64,000 nucleotides of DNA from Pelagibius sp. CAU 1746 (GTDB lineage Bacteria; Pseudomonadota; Alphaproteobacteria; Kiloniellales; Kiloniellaceae). The notes beneath the pieces are model-generated. The model was given only the letters and a program-made list of their open reading frames with translations. It made no database searches and had not been told where the DNA came from. How positions within the stretch are numbered: position 1 is the stretch's first letter; every line of letters begins with the position of its first letter. The stretch spans positions 2,356,001-2,420,000 of the forward strand of contig NZ_JBDOQT010000001.1 of assembly GCF_039839785.1 (NCBI RefSeq), read 5' to 3'. Of the stretch, positions 1-9,410 are shown one piece after another. The translations under genes were made by a program, and so were the position numbers.

Positions 1-958
1 CGGCGCGGGCCGCGGCTTCGGTCGAGAGGTTTTGCAGAGCGGAGGCAACGGAGTGGCCGGAATTGGCGACCGGGGTCTGTGGCGCCAGGCGCAGGCCCGC
101 CGTGGTATTGCCTGTGGCAGGGGTGCCGGGGGTGGCGGCGCCGGCGGCCGAAGCGCTTGGGGCCGAAGCGCTTGACGGCGTGGCGCTGCCGGGCGCCAGG
201 CTCTGCGGCGCGCCTGTGGCCGGGGTGACGGCTTGACCGACGGTCGGCCCCGTCGCCGGCGTGCCCGGGGGAGCCGCCGGGGCTGCGGAGGTGCCCGCTT
301 GCCCGCCGGACTGGCCCGGGATCTGGCCGGCTGCTTGACCGGCGGCAGGAGCTGTCGCAGGTATGGCGGCCGGGTGCGGGAGGGGACCGGATGGCGGTGC
401 TCCGGGTGCGGTGGCGGCGGTTTGCGACTGGACGCCCAGCGCCAGGATGCGCACCAGCAGTTCGGCGCCCGGTTGCGCGGTCGGCAGGCCGGCCAGCAGC
501 GGCACCGGCGGGGCGGCGTGCAGGACGCCGCGCAGCACCTGGGCCGGCTGCACAAGGTCGTGGGGAGTGGCCGGCAGGGTGCTGGGCGTCTGCGCCGCCG
601 CGGCGCCCGGCGGCAGCGTCTGAACCGCTCCGCCGCCGGCGTTCGGCACAGCCGCGCCAGCGCTGTCCAACAGGAGGAGGTTTATCATCACCTGTGGCCC
701 GACGCTGCGCACCTGCAGCACGACTTCGCTGCCGACGGGCAGCGCACGGGTCGCCGCAAGCTGCAGAACGCCGACGCGCGTGCGCACCAGGAGGTGCCCG
801 TGCTCATCCTTGCCGACGACGGTGCCACGCAGGCTTTCACCCGTTGCCAGGCGCGAGAGGTCGGGGGAGGGATCGACGACGCGGACGGCGCTTTCACCGC
901 CCGTCGCGGACGCCGGGCGCGTCGTTCCTGCGGCAAGGGTCGCGAAGATATCGCTCAT
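1..958 (-). CDS. FliK-like hook-length control family protein, 3' part off the window
   Basis: The reading frame begins at the ATG at 958, 13 bp after flhG, and runs open to the left edge (319 codons, no stop). Residues about 45-95 form a compact beta-rich domain (GTVVGKDEHGHLLVRTRVG, then LPVGSEVVLQVRSVG) like the N-terminal part of many FliK-type proteins. The rest seen here is a low-complexity Ala/Pro/Gly/Gln/Thr linker, usual for a secreted molecular ruler. The FliK C-terminal domain would lie outside the window, so the family call is inference. It is the last gene seen of the fliF operon. A second FliK with a clear C-terminal domain lies at 14077-15783, so this may be a paralogue with another export-related role. 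Confidence 0.5.
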   Translation of the reverse strand, partial: MSDIFATLAAGTTRPASATGGESAVRVVDPSPDLSRLATGESLRGTVVGKDEHGHLLVRTRVGVLQLAATRALPVGSEVVLQVRSVGPQVMINLLLLDSAGAAVPNAGGGAVQTLPPGAAAAQTPSTLPATPHDLVQPAQVLRGVLHAAPPVPLLAGLPTAQPGAELLVRILALGVQSQTAATAPGAPPSGPLPHPAAIPATAPAAGQAAGQIPGQSGGQAGTSAAPAAPPGTPATGPTVGQAVTPATGAPQSLAPGSATPSSASAPSASAAGAATPGTPATGNTTAGLRLAPQTPVANSGHSVASALQNLSTEAAARA

Positions 959-971
959 GCCGCAGGGCCCT

Positions 972-1760
972 TCAGGTCTTGCCGTTAAGCCGCCGTGTCA
1001 GGGCTTCGATGTCGCTGGCCGCCTGCGAGTTCGGGTGGCGGACGAGCAACGGTACCTGGTGGCGGATGGCGTCCTTCACCTTGCTGTCGCGGCGGATCAC
1101 GCCGGCCAGCGGCGGGGATATCTTCAGGAAAGACTCGCAGGCTTTCAGCAGGGTGGCATAGGTGCGTTCACCCTCTGCCGGAGAAGTCGCCATGTTGATG
1201 ACGATGCGCAGATCGGCTTTGGGGTTCTGCATCTGGGCCAGCTTGATGAAGGCGTAGGCGTCGGTCAGCGAAGTCGGCTCGTCGGTCGCCACCACCAAGG
1301 TGGTGCGGGCGGCGGCGGCCAGATCCCGCACGGTGCGCTCCAGGCCGGCACCCAGGTCCAGGATCACCCGGTCGTAGGAAGACGCCAGGGCGGCCAGGTC
1401 GTCCATCAGCTGCCGGAGGCGCCCGGCGGGAATGTTGGCCAGGCTGCCGCTGCCCGAGCGCCCGGCGATGACGTCGAAGCCGCCGGCGTCGTGATGGGTC
1501 GCCGCCTCCTTCAGTTCGTAGCTGCCGTCCAGCACGCCGCCCAGATCGTTGGAGGGGTGCAGGCCGAGCTGGATGTCGACGTTGGCCAGGCCCAGGTCGC
1601 CGTCGAACAGCAGCACGCGTCCGCCGCCGCGGGCAAGGGCCTGCGCCAGAGTGACGGAGAGCCAGGTCTTGCCGACGCCGCCCTTGCCGGAAGCGACCGC
1701 CAGCATGTTCGCGCAGCTCGTCCGCTGCTCTTCACGTTCCATCATGGGGGCTTCGATCAT
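972..1760 (-). CDS. flhG: FlhG (YlxH) MinD/ParA-type ATPase
   Basis: 262-residue P-loop ATPase. The deviant Walker A motif GKGGVGKT lies about residue 25, followed by the MinD-type FDGDLGLANVDIQLGL and a switch-II-like LDLGAG. FlhG pairs with FlhF to set flagellar number and position, acting at the cytoplasmic face of the pole. A longer frame extends upstream, but the ATG at 1760 sits 4 bp after the flhF stop and starts MIEAPMM; the longer version would overlap flhF by more than 100 bp. The short N-terminal tail before the P-loop is where FlhG proteins carry the peptide that stimulates FlhF. The order flhA-flhF-flhG is classical. Confidence 0.9.
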   Translation of the reverse strand: MIEAPMMEREEQRTSCANMLAVASGKGGVGKTWLSVTLAQALARGGGRVLLFDGDLGLANVDIQLGLHPSNDLGGVLDGSYELKEAATHHDAGGFDVIAGRSGSGSLANIPAGRLRQLMDDLAALASSYDRVILDLGAGLERTVRDLAAAARTTLVVATDEPTSLTDAYAFIKLAQMQNPKADLRIVINMATSPAEGERTYATLLKACESFLKISPPLAGVIRRDSKVKDAIRHQVPLLVRHPNSQAASDIEALTRRLNGKT

Positions 1761-1764
1761 TCTG

Positions 1765-2742
1765 TTAGTCCGCCGCGAGAAGGGTGGAGGCTTGGAAAGG
1801 CGCCCGGCTGCTGAGCAGGCGCGCCAGGGAAACCGGGTTGACGGCGACCAGGCCGCCGCCAATATGGCGGGAGACACCCGCCGCGAGAAAACTCATGCCG
1901 CCGACGTGGGCGGCGCTGATCAGACCGCCGAAGCGGCGCGCGGAATCCAGGCGGGTGGGGATCAGGCACCGCACCCCTTCTTCTGCGAAGGCCAGCGCCA
2001 TGTCGGCGGTCTCGGCCGGGTCTCCACCGGCCGGAAGCACCAGTGCCATGGCGGCGCCGGCGGCGTTGGCCGCTTCGCGCAGGGCACCGCGCTCGGCGGC
2101 GTCGAAGGGATTGCAGCCGACGGTATCGATGATGGCGATCTCGTCGTTGGCGCGCGCCGCGGCCGCGGCGCCCACCGCCGCGGCATCTTCGGCGCAGACC
2201 AGCCGGGCGTCGAGCGCCTTGGTGAAGGTCTCGGCCTGGGCGCGGCCGCCGGCCTTGCCGCCGTCCATGGTGATCAGCAGGCTACGCCCCTCGGCCAGCC
2301 TTGCGCAGGCGCAGAGCTTGGCGGCGGTGACGCTCTTGCCTGCGCCGGAGGGGCCGACCAGCATGACCGGGCGTTCCGGCCCGATGTCGCCCAGCGGCAG
2401 GAAGCTCAATTCATGATCCAGCGCCGCGGCGAAGGCCATCATCCAGTCGTCGGTGGACGTGTTGGCTGCCGCATTGAGCAGCCGGTCCGCCAAGCCGCGC
2501 GGAACCCGGTGATGATCCAGCACCTCCGCGATGCGGTCGGCGGCTTCCAGCTCCTCCCAGGACTCACGGCGGTCCGGCGCGGCTTCCGGGACAGCGCCGT
2601 TCGCCGGTTCCAGTGCCGCTGTGACCTTGATGCCGGTGTCGTCGTCCTGGGTCGAGAGGATGATCGCTTCGTCGCCCAGCACCTCGCGGACCTGCTGCAT
2701 CGCCTCGGTGGCGGTTCTCGCTGTGAAGGTGCGCAGCAGCAT
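1765..2742 (-). CDS. flhF: FlhF SRP-type GTPase
   Basis: 325 residues. The N-terminal MLLRTFTARTATEAMQQV is the FlhF signature, followed by a short variable linker, a helical N domain (about 65-120) and a GTPase domain with P-loop GPSGAGKS at 130-137. FlhF recruits the first flagellar components to the assembly site. The G3 motif reads DTVG rather than DTAG and G4 reads TRLD rather than TKLD, so GTP handling may be altered. The ATG overlaps the flhA stop by one base (TGATG), which suggests translational coupling. It is somewhat short for the family because the basic linker is small. Confidence 0.92.
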   Translation of the reverse strand: MLLRTFTARTATEAMQQVREVLGDEAIILSTQDDDTGIKVTAALEPANGAVPEAAPDRRESWEELEAADRIAEVLDHHRVPRGLADRLLNAAANTSTDDWMMAFAAALDHELSFLPLGDIGPERPVMLVGPSGAGKSVTAAKLCACARLAEGRSLLITMDGGKAGGRAQAETFTKALDARLVCAEDAAAVGAAAAARANDEIAIIDTVGCNPFDAAERGALREAANAAGAAMALVLPAGGDPAETADMALAFAEEGVRCLIPTRLDSARRFGGLISAAHVGGMSFLAAGVSRHIGGGLVAVNPVSLARLLSSRAPFQASTLLAAD

Positions 2743-4844
2743 CAGATCTGACCCAGCGTCTTGATCTTCGCCTTGGCGTGGATCTCATTCTGAGAAAGCA
2801 CCACGGTGGAGGGGCGGAAGCGCTCGACGATAGAGCGCACGAAGGGCCGCACCGGGGGCGAGGTCAGCAGAATCGGGCTCTCGCCCATCATGGCGTGGCG
2901 CTCGAAGGTCTGGCGCACGGCGCCGATGAACTCCTGCAGGCGCGTGGGGGCCATGGAAAGCTGGCGGTCCTCGCCCTCTCCGACGATCGCTTCGGCGAAA
3001 GCCTGCTCCCACTGCGCCGACAAGGTGATCATCGGTATGAAACCCTCGTGATTCACCGAGTCGTTGGAGATCTGGCGGGCCAGGCGCGCGCGCACGTGCT
3101 CGGTGATCGCGGTGACGTTGCGGGTATAGCCGCAGGCCTCCGAGACGCCTTCCAGGATGGTCGGCAGGTCGCGCACGGAGACGCGCTCGGCCAACAGATT
3201 CTGCAAGACGCGCTGGAGGCCCCCGACGGTGATCTGGGTGGGAACGAGGTCGGCGATCAGCTTCTGCTGCTCGCTGTCCTGCTCGTCGAGCAGCTTCTGC
3301 GTCTCGGCGTAGGACAGCAGCTCGGCCATATTGTCCTTTATCAACTCGGTCAGGTGCGTGGTCACCACCGTCGGCGGGTCGACCACGGTGTAGCCGCGGA
3401 ACAGGGCTTCCTCGCGGCTGCCTTCGTCGCACCACATGGCCGGCAGGCCGAAGGTCGGCTCGACCGTTTCCTCGCCGGGCAGGGGGATCTTCTCGCCGCG
3501 CGGGTCCATGACCAGCAGCATGTTGGGGCGCAGCTCGCCGCGTCCCGCCTCGATCTCCTTGACCCGGATGACATAGGTGTTCGCCGGGAGCTGCAGGTTG
3601 TCCTGGATGCGTACCGAGGGCATGACGAAGCCGATTTCCTGCGCCAACTGGCGGCGCAGCGACTTGATCTGGTCGGTTAGGCGCTGGCCGCCCTGGCCAT
3701 TGATCATGGGCAGCAGGCCGTAGCCCAGTTCCAGGCGCACCTGGTCGATCTGCAGGGCGTTGGCGATGGGCTCTTCCGTCACCGGCGCGGTCTGCTGTGC
3801 GGCGACGGCCTTCGCCTCGGCCGCGGCGGTCGCCTTGTTGCGCTTGCTGGCGAAATAGGCGCCGGTGCCGGCCAGCCCGGCGAGCGCGAGGAAGGGCACC
3901 GCCGGAATACCGGGCAGCAGGGCCAGCGACAGCATCAGGAAGGACGACAGGCCGAGGGCGCGCGGATAGCCGCCCAACTGGCCGATCAGCGCCTTGTCCA
4001 TGGAGCCGGTGGCGGTCGACTTGGAGACCAGCAGGCCGGCGCCGGTGGAGACGATCAGGGCGGGGATCTGACTGACCAAGCCATCGCCCACGGTAAGGAT
4101 CGTATAGGTTTCAGCCGCCTCGCCGAAGGTCAGGCCCTGCTGGGCGACGCCGATGATGATGCCGCCGATGACGTTGATGAAGGTGATCATCAGGCCGGCG
4201 ATGGCGTCGCCGCGCACGAACTTGGCCGCGCCGTCCATGGAGCCGAAGAAATTGCTCTCGTCCTCCAGCTCCTTGCGGCGTTTGCGCGCCTCGGACTCGT
4301 CGATCAGACCGGCGGAGAGATCGGCGTCGATGGCCATCTGCTTGCCGGGCATGGCGTCCAGGCTGAAGCGGGCGGAAACCTCGGCGATACGTCCGGAACC
4401 CTTGGTGATGACGATGAAGTTCACGATCACCAGGATGCCGAAGATGATGATACCGATAACGAAGTTACCGCTCATCACGAAGCTGCCGAAGGCCTGGATG
4501 ACCTGCCCGGCGGCGTCTGTCCCCTCGTGGCCGTTGGCCAGAATCAGCCGCGTCGAGGCGAGGTTCAGCGCCAGGCGAAGCATGGTGGCGATCAGCAGAA
4601 CCGTCGGGAAGGAGTTGAATTCCAGCGGCTTGGTGATGAACAGAACCGTCATCAGGATGAGGACGGAGAAGGTCATCGACATCGCCAGCGAAAGGTCCAG
4701 GGTCCAGGCCGGCATCGGCAGGATGAGGACCACGAGAATGGCGACGACGCCCAGCGCGAGCGCGATGTCGCCACGCTTCAGCGCGTTGAAGGCAGCGGCC
4801 AACTGACCGCCGCCCGCGCCCGCCTCTGTGTTGGTCTCAGCCAT
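2742..4844 (-). CDS. flhA: FlhA flagellar export gate protein
   Basis: 700 residues, normal for the family. The N-terminal half (about 25-330) has eight hydrophobic segments and the highly conserved block RIAEVSARFSLDAMPGKQMAID, here around residues 152-173 and continuing with AGLIDESEAR. The C-terminal half is the cytosolic domain that docks chaperone-substrate complexes and contributes to the FlhA nonamer ring. FlhA is the proton-coupled core of the type III flagellar export apparatus. It lies 47 bp after flbD in the fliF operon and is followed directly by flhF and flhG. Confidence 0.97.
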   Translation of the reverse strand: MAETNTEAGAGGGQLAAAFNALKRGDIALALGVVAILVVLILPMPAWTLDLSLAMSMTFSVLILMTVLFITKPLEFNSFPTVLLIATMLRLALNLASTRLILANGHEGTDAAGQVIQAFGSFVMSGNFVIGIIIFGILVIVNFIVITKGSGRIAEVSARFSLDAMPGKQMAIDADLSAGLIDESEARKRRKELEDESNFFGSMDGAAKFVRGDAIAGLMITFINVIGGIIIGVAQQGLTFGEAAETYTILTVGDGLVSQIPALIVSTGAGLLVSKSTATGSMDKALIGQLGGYPRALGLSSFLMLSLALLPGIPAVPFLALAGLAGTGAYFASKRNKATAAAEAKAVAAQQTAPVTEEPIANALQIDQVRLELGYGLLPMINGQGGQRLTDQIKSLRRQLAQEIGFVMPSVRIQDNLQLPANTYVIRVKEIEAGRGELRPNMLLVMDPRGEKIPLPGEETVEPTFGLPAMWCDEGSREEALFRGYTVVDPPTVVTTHLTELIKDNMAELLSYAETQKLLDEQDSEQQKLIADLVPTQITVGGLQRVLQNLLAERVSVRDLPTILEGVSEACGYTRNVTAITEHVRARLARQISNDSVNHEGFIPMITLSAQWEQAFAEAIVGEGEDRQLSMAPTRLQEFIGAVRQTFERHAMMGESPILLTSPPVRPFVRSIVERFRPSTVVLSQNEIHAKAKIKTLGQI

Positions 4845-4891
4845 GTCGGGGTGCCTTCAGGACCTTGCGCAATCGCTTCGAGCCGCCTGCA

Positions 4892-6256
4892 TCAAGCCGT
4901 GGTGCGCTCGCCTTCGCCGGGCAGGGGCACCGGCACGCCATCCTGGCTGTACTGCTTCAGCTTGTTGCGCAGGGTGCGGATGGAGATGCCCAGGATATTG
5001 GCGGCATGGGTGCGGTTGCCCAGGCAGTGCTCCAGGGTGTCGAGGATCAGATCCTTCTCCACGTCGGCCACGGTGCGCCCCACAAGCTGCTTGGCTTCGC
5101 CGCCGTTCTCGCCGGCGTCCGCTCCGGCTTCGGCGACCTGCTGGTGCCGGTTCAGGCTCTGACCGGTCAGCATGATCGCCTCGGGGCCGATCCTGCCGTC
5201 CTGGGCCAGCAGCACCGCCCGGTGCATGGTGTTTTCCAGCTCGCGCACGTTGCCGCGCCAGTGGTGGGCCTTCAACACCTCCATCGCCTGGGGCGTTACG
5301 GCCATCGTGGGCACGCCGTTGGCCTCGGAGTACTTGGCGGCGAAGTGCTGGGTCAGGATGGGGATGTCCTGGGGCCGCTCGCGCAGGGCCGGAAGCTGGA
5401 TGTTCACCACATTGAGGCGAAAGTAGAGATCCTCGCGGAAGTTGCCGTTCCTGACTTCTTCCTCCAGGTCGCGGTTCGACGTTGCGATCAGGCGGATGTT
5501 GACCTTGATCGGCTGGCTGCCGCCGACCCGGTCGATTTCGCGTTCCTGGATGGCGCGCAGCAGCTTGGCCTGCAGGCGCGGATGCATCTCGGAGATTTCG
5601 TCGAGCAGCAGGGTTCCGCCGCTGGCTTCCTCGAACTTGCCGATGCGGCGGGTCACGGCGCCGGTGAAGGACCCTTTCTCGTGGCCGAAGAGCTCGGATT
5701 CCAGAAGATTCTCGGGAATGGCGGCGCAGTTGACGGAGATGAAGCTCTGATTGGCGCGCTTGGACTTGGAGTGCAGGAAGCGGGCCATGACCTCCTTACC
5801 GGTGCCGGACTCACCGGTGATGAGGACGCTGGCGTCGGAAGGGGCGACCTGCTCGGCCAGGCGCAGGACGGCGCTGGTCGCCGGATCGCGGAACACCAGG
5901 GTGCTGGTCTCCTCGGAAACCGCGGAGAGCACGGCGGCGATCAGCTCGGCGTCGGGCGGCAGGGGGACGTATTCCTGCGCGCCGGCGCGGATTGCGTCGG
6001 CGGCGGCGGCCGGCTCCGGCCCGATGCCGCAGGCAACCACCGGTATCGAGATCCTCTCCGACTTCAGGCTCCTGCAGAAGGCGCCGATGTCCAGGTTGAC
6101 CTCGACCATCACCATGTCAGCGCCCTGGCCGGAACGCAGGGCGGTCAGCGCCGCGTCAATGTTGTCGACGTGGGCGACTTTGGCGCCGCTTTCCAGGGCC
6201 AGCTTGCCGGCCGTGGCGATGTGTCCGTCCAGTGTTCCCACAATGAGAAGCCGCAT
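4892..6256 (-). CDS. flbD: FlbD, sigma-54-dependent flagellar transcription activator
   Basis: 454 residues: an N-terminal receiver-like domain (1-120), an AAA+ domain (about 125-365; Walker A GESGTGKE, sigma-54 contact loop GSFTGA, then [14 protein letters not shown]) and a Fis-type helix-turn-helix near the C terminus ([20 protein letters not shown]). It activates sigma-54 promoters of late flagellar genes. The receiver is degenerate: the acidic pair after LIV is replaced (LIVGTLDG) and the phospho-acceptor position is Glu52 (VMVEVNLD), so phosphorylation is unlikely. In Caulobacter FlbD is controlled by FliX, which is encoded at 33864. Its position in the fliF operon downstream of fliN matches Caulobacter, apart from the inserted motA. 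Confidence 0.93.
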   Translation of the reverse strand: MRLLIVGTLDGHIATAGKLALESGAKVAHVDNIDAALTALRSGQGADMVMVEVNLDIGAFCRSLKSERISIPVVACGIGPEPAAAADAIRAGAQEYVPLPPDAELIAAVLSAVSEETSTLVFRDPATSAVLRLAEQVAPSDASVLITGESGTGKEVMARFLHSKSKRANQSFISVNCAAIPENLLESELFGHEKGSFTGAVTRRIGKFEEASGGTLLLDEISEMHPRLQAKLLRAIQEREIDRVGGSQPIKVNIRLIATSNRDLEEEVRNGNFREDLYFRLNVVNIQLPALRERPQDIPILTQHFAAKYSEANGVPTMAVTPQAMEVLKAHHWRGNVRELENTMHRAVLLAQDGRIGPEAIMLTGQSLNRHQQVAEAGADAGENGGEAKQLVGRTVADVEKDLILDTLEHCLGNRTHAANILGISIRTLRNKLKQYSQDGVPVPLPGEGERTTA

Positions 6257-6302
6257 GCCTTCTCTCCAAGTCCCAAGTAAGTTAAATCCGGTTCAACTCT
6301 GA

Positions 6303-7145
6303 CTAATCGAAGTAGGCCACCCGCTCGGCAGGTGGCAGAATGGTGTTCAGCATCATCTCGAGGCGCCGCGGGTTCTCCTGGCGGCTGATCGAGGCCGCGC
6401 CGATCGTGTAGATCTGGCACACCATCGACTCGATCTGCGCGTTACGTTCCAGTTTGCTGGCCAAGGGGTTGAAAACCATGTTGGCCAGGACGGCGCCGTA
6501 GAAGGTGGTGAGCAGCGCGACCGCCATGGCAGGGCCAATGGTGGAAGGATCGTCCAGGCTGCCCAGCATCTGGACCAGGCCGATCAGGGTACCGATCAGG
6601 CCCATGGCCGGCGCCACTTCGCCGGCCCGGCGCAGCACCCCTGCGGCGCGCTGGTGGCGTTCGAAGGTCGCTTCCGTTTCACGATTCATGACGCGTTCGA
6701 CCTCGTCGGCGGGGATGCCGTCCACCACCATGCAGATGGCGCGGTAGAGGAAGGGCGCGTAGTGCAGGCTGTCGGTGACGGTCTGCAGGGCCAAGCGACC
6801 GCGCTTACGCGCCAGATCGGCCAGGTAGAGCGACTGCATGACCGCGTCCTCGGGCGAGTCCGCGTGATAGATCGCCGCACGGAACATCAGGCCCTGGGCC
6901 TGGCCGATCTCGGTCAGGCTGAAGGAGACCGTGGTGACCAGAAAGGTGCCGCCGATGACGATCAGGATCGAGGGAACGTCCAGGAAAGCCGCCGCCTGGC
7001 CGCTGAGCACCATGGCGCCGGCGATCATGGCGAAGGCACCGCTGACGCCGAGCAGCGTGGCAAAGTCCACGGACGGGCCGATCCGCGGACTCTTCATTTC
7101 CGCGGTCGCCTGCCCTTGGGCGCTGGTGGTCTGGGTATCGGCCAT
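6303..7145 (-). CDS. motA: MotA stator subunit
   Basis: 280 residues from the ATG at 7145, which follows a reasonable AGGA; a TTG 15 bases upstream is less likely. Four membrane segments are visible: two near the N terminus (about 30-75) and two around 180-235, flanking a cytoplasmic domain with basic RKRGR for rotor contact. The segment EVAPAMGLIGTLIGLVQML carries the conserved MotA proline. It should form the proton channel with MotB (43406-44206), which is encoded 36 kb away in another operon. Placement between fliN and flbD is unusual, because Caulobacter keeps motA outside the fliF operon. Confidence 0.9.
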   Translation of the reverse strand: MADTQTTSAQGQATAEMKSPRIGPSVDFATLLGVSGAFAMIAGAMVLSGQAAAFLDVPSILIVIGGTFLVTTVSFSLTEIGQAQGLMFRAAIYHADSPEDAVMQSLYLADLARKRGRLALQTVTDSLHYAPFLYRAICMVVDGIPADEVERVMNRETEATFERHQRAAGVLRRAGEVAPAMGLIGTLIGLVQMLGSLDDPSTIGPAMAVALLTTFYGAVLANMVFNPLASKLERNAQIESMVCQIYTIGAASISRQENPRRLEMMLNTILPPAERVAYFD

Positions 7146-7170
7146 GATCCTGGGTTCCAAAATCCGCGCG

Positions 7171-7533
7171 TCAGCTGCTGCGGTCGACCTTGATGATTTC
7201 CGTCATGGTCACGCCGAGGTGCTCCTCCACCACGACGACTTCGCCGCGGGCGACCAGACGGTTGTTCACATAGATGTCGATGGCTTCGCCGACCTTGCGG
7301 TCCAGTTCGACGATGGCGCCGCGGCCCAGCTTGAGCAGTTGACTGACCTGCATGTTGGCCTTGCCGAGCACTGCCGAGACCTGCACCGGAATATCGTAGA
7401 CGGCCTCCAACTCCTTGGCGTTGGTCGGGGGGCGATTGGCCTCCGGCAGGCTGCCATCGTCTTCTTCCTGCACCTCCATCTCCGGGGCGCTTTCGTCCAG
7501 GTCGGCGAGATCCAAGGTTTCGTCTTCGGTCAT
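7171..7533 (-). CDS. fliN: FliN flagellar switch protein
   Basis: 120 residues. An acidic N-terminal tail (1-35) is followed by a SpoA/CheC-type domain: VYDIPVQVSAVLGKANMQVS, LGRGAIVELDRKVGEAIDIYVN and VARGEVVVVEEHLGVTMTEI match FliN well. FliN forms the lower C-ring with FliM and binds the export ATPase complex via FliH. A strong Shine-Dalgarno (TTAGGAGGT) precedes the ATG at 7533. It is followed 25 bp later by motA. Confidence 0.95.
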   Translation of the reverse strand: MTEDETLDLADLDESAPEMEVQEEDDGSLPEANRPPTNAKELEAVYDIPVQVSAVLGKANMQVSQLLKLGRGAIVELDRKVGEAIDIYVNNRLVARGEVVVVEEHLGVTMTEIIKVDRSS

Positions 7534-7559
7534 GGAGACCTCCTAATCTACTGTCGCCG

Positions 7560-8357
7560 CTAGGCGCTCTGTGCCCGCCGGAGCGGCTCGACCCCGGCCG
7601 CGGCCGGCGGCTGGGAAGGGGATGGGGCGTCCTTGGACGCCTGAATTTCGTCGCGCGGGGACCGCCCCCGGCCTTGCGTCTGCTCCTCAGCGTGCTCTCC
7701 CGCGCGCGCCGCCGCCGGGGCGAGGGCGCGGGCGATGATGGCGTCGATCTCCTTCCACAGGCCGGCCTGGTCGCGCTCCGCACCGCCGTCGGCCCACTCG
7801 ACCCTGACGTCGCCCGGCGCGATGGCCTCGTCGGCCAGGAATACCAACTTGCCTTCGAAGCTGCCGCGGCAGGTGCTGCTCTCGATACGCTCGCGCAGCG
7901 CGTCGAGATCGCCGTCGGTGCAGCGGATCACCAGGCGCGGTTCGTCCCGCAGGCGCTCCAGGCAGGCCTCGACCACGGCCTGTATCTCCTCCAGGCCCCC
8001 CTCGCGCGCCAGGCGGGGAAACAGCTTGCGGACCACCGTGACGGCGGTATCCAGCGCACCGTGCCGGCGTTCGGCCTCCAGGCGCTCCAGTTCCAGGCCC
8101 ATCCGCTCGAAATGGGGCGGCAGTTCGGCAATGCCGTCGGCCAACCGCTTGGCATGGGATTGCTCCGCTTCGGCCAAGCCCGCGGCCTTGCCTTCGGCGA
8201 AGGCGGCTTGGCGCTCGGCCTGCAGTTCCTCCTCGCTGAAGGTCGGGGCCGGGGGTTCTTCGACGGCTTCGGCCACGGCGGCGGCGCGCGCTCTCGCCTC
8301 GCGCTCGCGCTCGGTCTCGAAGGAGATGTCGAAGAGGAATTTCTCGAAGTTGCTCAT
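7560..8357 (-). CDS. fliH: FliH-type export ATPase regulator (FlbE)
   Basis: 265 residues. Glu/Arg/Ala-rich helices dominate the first 120 residues (EREREARARAAAVAEAVEE; AFAEGKAAGLAEAEQSHAKR), then an E-subunit-like domain with DTAVTVVRKLFPRLAREGG and the C-terminal DVRVEWADGGAERD. The extra 50-residue Gln/Pro tail is not typical. Its position between fliG and fliN matches Caulobacter flbE/fliH. It should bind the export ATPase FliI and tether it to FliN. No fliI or fliJ is present in the window, so those genes must be elsewhere. Confidence 0.85.
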   Translation of the reverse strand: MSNFEKFLFDISFETEREREARARAAAVAEAVEEPPAPTFSEEELQAERQAAFAEGKAAGLAEAEQSHAKRLADGIAELPPHFERMGLELERLEAERRHGALDTAVTVVRKLFPRLAREGGLEEIQAVVEACLERLRDEPRLVIRCTDGDLDALRERIESSTCRGSFEGKLVFLADEAIAPGDVRVEWADGGAERDQAGLWKEIDAIIARALAPAAARAGEHAEEQTQGRGRSPRDEIQASKDAPSPSQPPAAAGVEPLRRAQSA

Positions 8358-8378
8358 GATCGCGACGCTCCCGCCCTG

Positions 8379-9395
8379 TTAGTAGACGAGCTCGTCCTCT
8401 CCCTTGTTCTCGCTGATGATGATCTCGCCCTTCTCGGCCAGCTCCTTGGCGGTGGCGACCATGTACATCTGCGCTTCGTCGACGTCCTTCAGGCGCACCG
8501 GACCCATGGCCTGCATATCTTCCTTCATGATCTTGGCGGCGCGCTCGGACATGTTGGAGAAGAAGAAATCGCGCAGCGTTTCGGAGCTTCCCTTCAGGGC
8601 CGTGGCCAGCTTGGACTTGTCGGAAGCGCTGAGCAGCGTCTGCACGCCGCCCGGATCCAGGTTGCCGAGGTCCTCGAAAGTGAACATCAGGGCCTTGATG
8701 CGCTCGGCGGAGTCGCGGTTGCGTTCCTCCAGAGCGGTGAGGAAACGGGTTTCCAGCGTGCGGTCCAGATAATTGAAGATATCCGCCATCAGCTCGTGGG
8801 AGTCGCGGCGGTTGGTCTTCGCCAGATTGGACATGAACTCGTTGCGGAGGGTGCGCTCGACATCGTCCAGGACTTCCTTCTGAACCGCTTCCATGCGCAG
8901 CATGCGCATCACCACTTCCATGGCAAAGGGTTCGGGCAGGACACCCAGGACCTTGGCGGCGTGCTCCGGTTTGATCTTGGACAGCACGACGGCGACCGTC
9001 TGCGGGTACTCGTTCTTCAGATAGTTGGCCAGCACCATCTCGTTGACGTTGGCCAGCTTGTCCCACATCGTGCGGCCGGCCGGGCCACGGATCTCCTCCA
9101 TGATGCCGTCGACCTTGTCCTTGTCGAGGACGCGCATCAGCAGGCGCTCGGTGCTGTCGTAGTTGCCGGTCACCGAGCCGGTGGTCGAAATCTGGTCGGC
9201 GAATTCGACCAGCATCTGCTCGATCAGTTCAGAGGTGACGGTGCCGAGATTGGCCATGGCCTGCGACAGTTCGCGGATCTCTTCGTCGTCCATCATGCTG
9301 AACAGGCGCGCGGCGTTTTCTTCGCCGACCGCGAGCATAAGGAGGGCGGCTTTCTCCGGGCCGCTCATGCTTTGGATGTCTTCGCGTACACGCAT
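8379..9395 (-). CDS. fliG: FliG flagellar motor switch protein
   Basis: 338 residues with the three-domain FliG layout: an N-terminal FliF-binding domain beginning [19 protein letters not shown], a middle domain with the EHPQ-like segment ([21 protein letters not shown], about 150-170) and a C-terminal torque helix region ([19 protein letters not shown]). FliG links the MS-ring to FliM and contacts MotA. The gene lies 15 bp after fliF and 21 bp before fliH in the operon. Confidence 0.97.
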   Translation of the reverse strand: MRVREDIQSMSGPEKAALLMLAVGEENAARLFSMMDDEEIRELSQAMANLGTVTSELIEQMLVEFADQISTTGSVTGNYDSTERLLMRVLDKDKVDGIMEEIRGPAGRTMWDKLANVNEMVLANYLKNEYPQTVAVVLSKIKPEHAAKVLGVLPEPFAMEVVMRMLRMEAVQKEVLDDVERTLRNEFMSNLAKTNRRDSHELMADIFNYLDRTLETRFLTALEERNRDSAERIKALMFTFEDLGNLDPGGVQTLLSASDKSKLATALKGSSETLRDFFFSNMSERAAKIMKEDMQAMGPVRLKDVDEAQMYMVATAKELAEKGEIIISENKGEDELVY

Positions 9396-9410
9396 CGAAT
9401 CGGATCCGCT

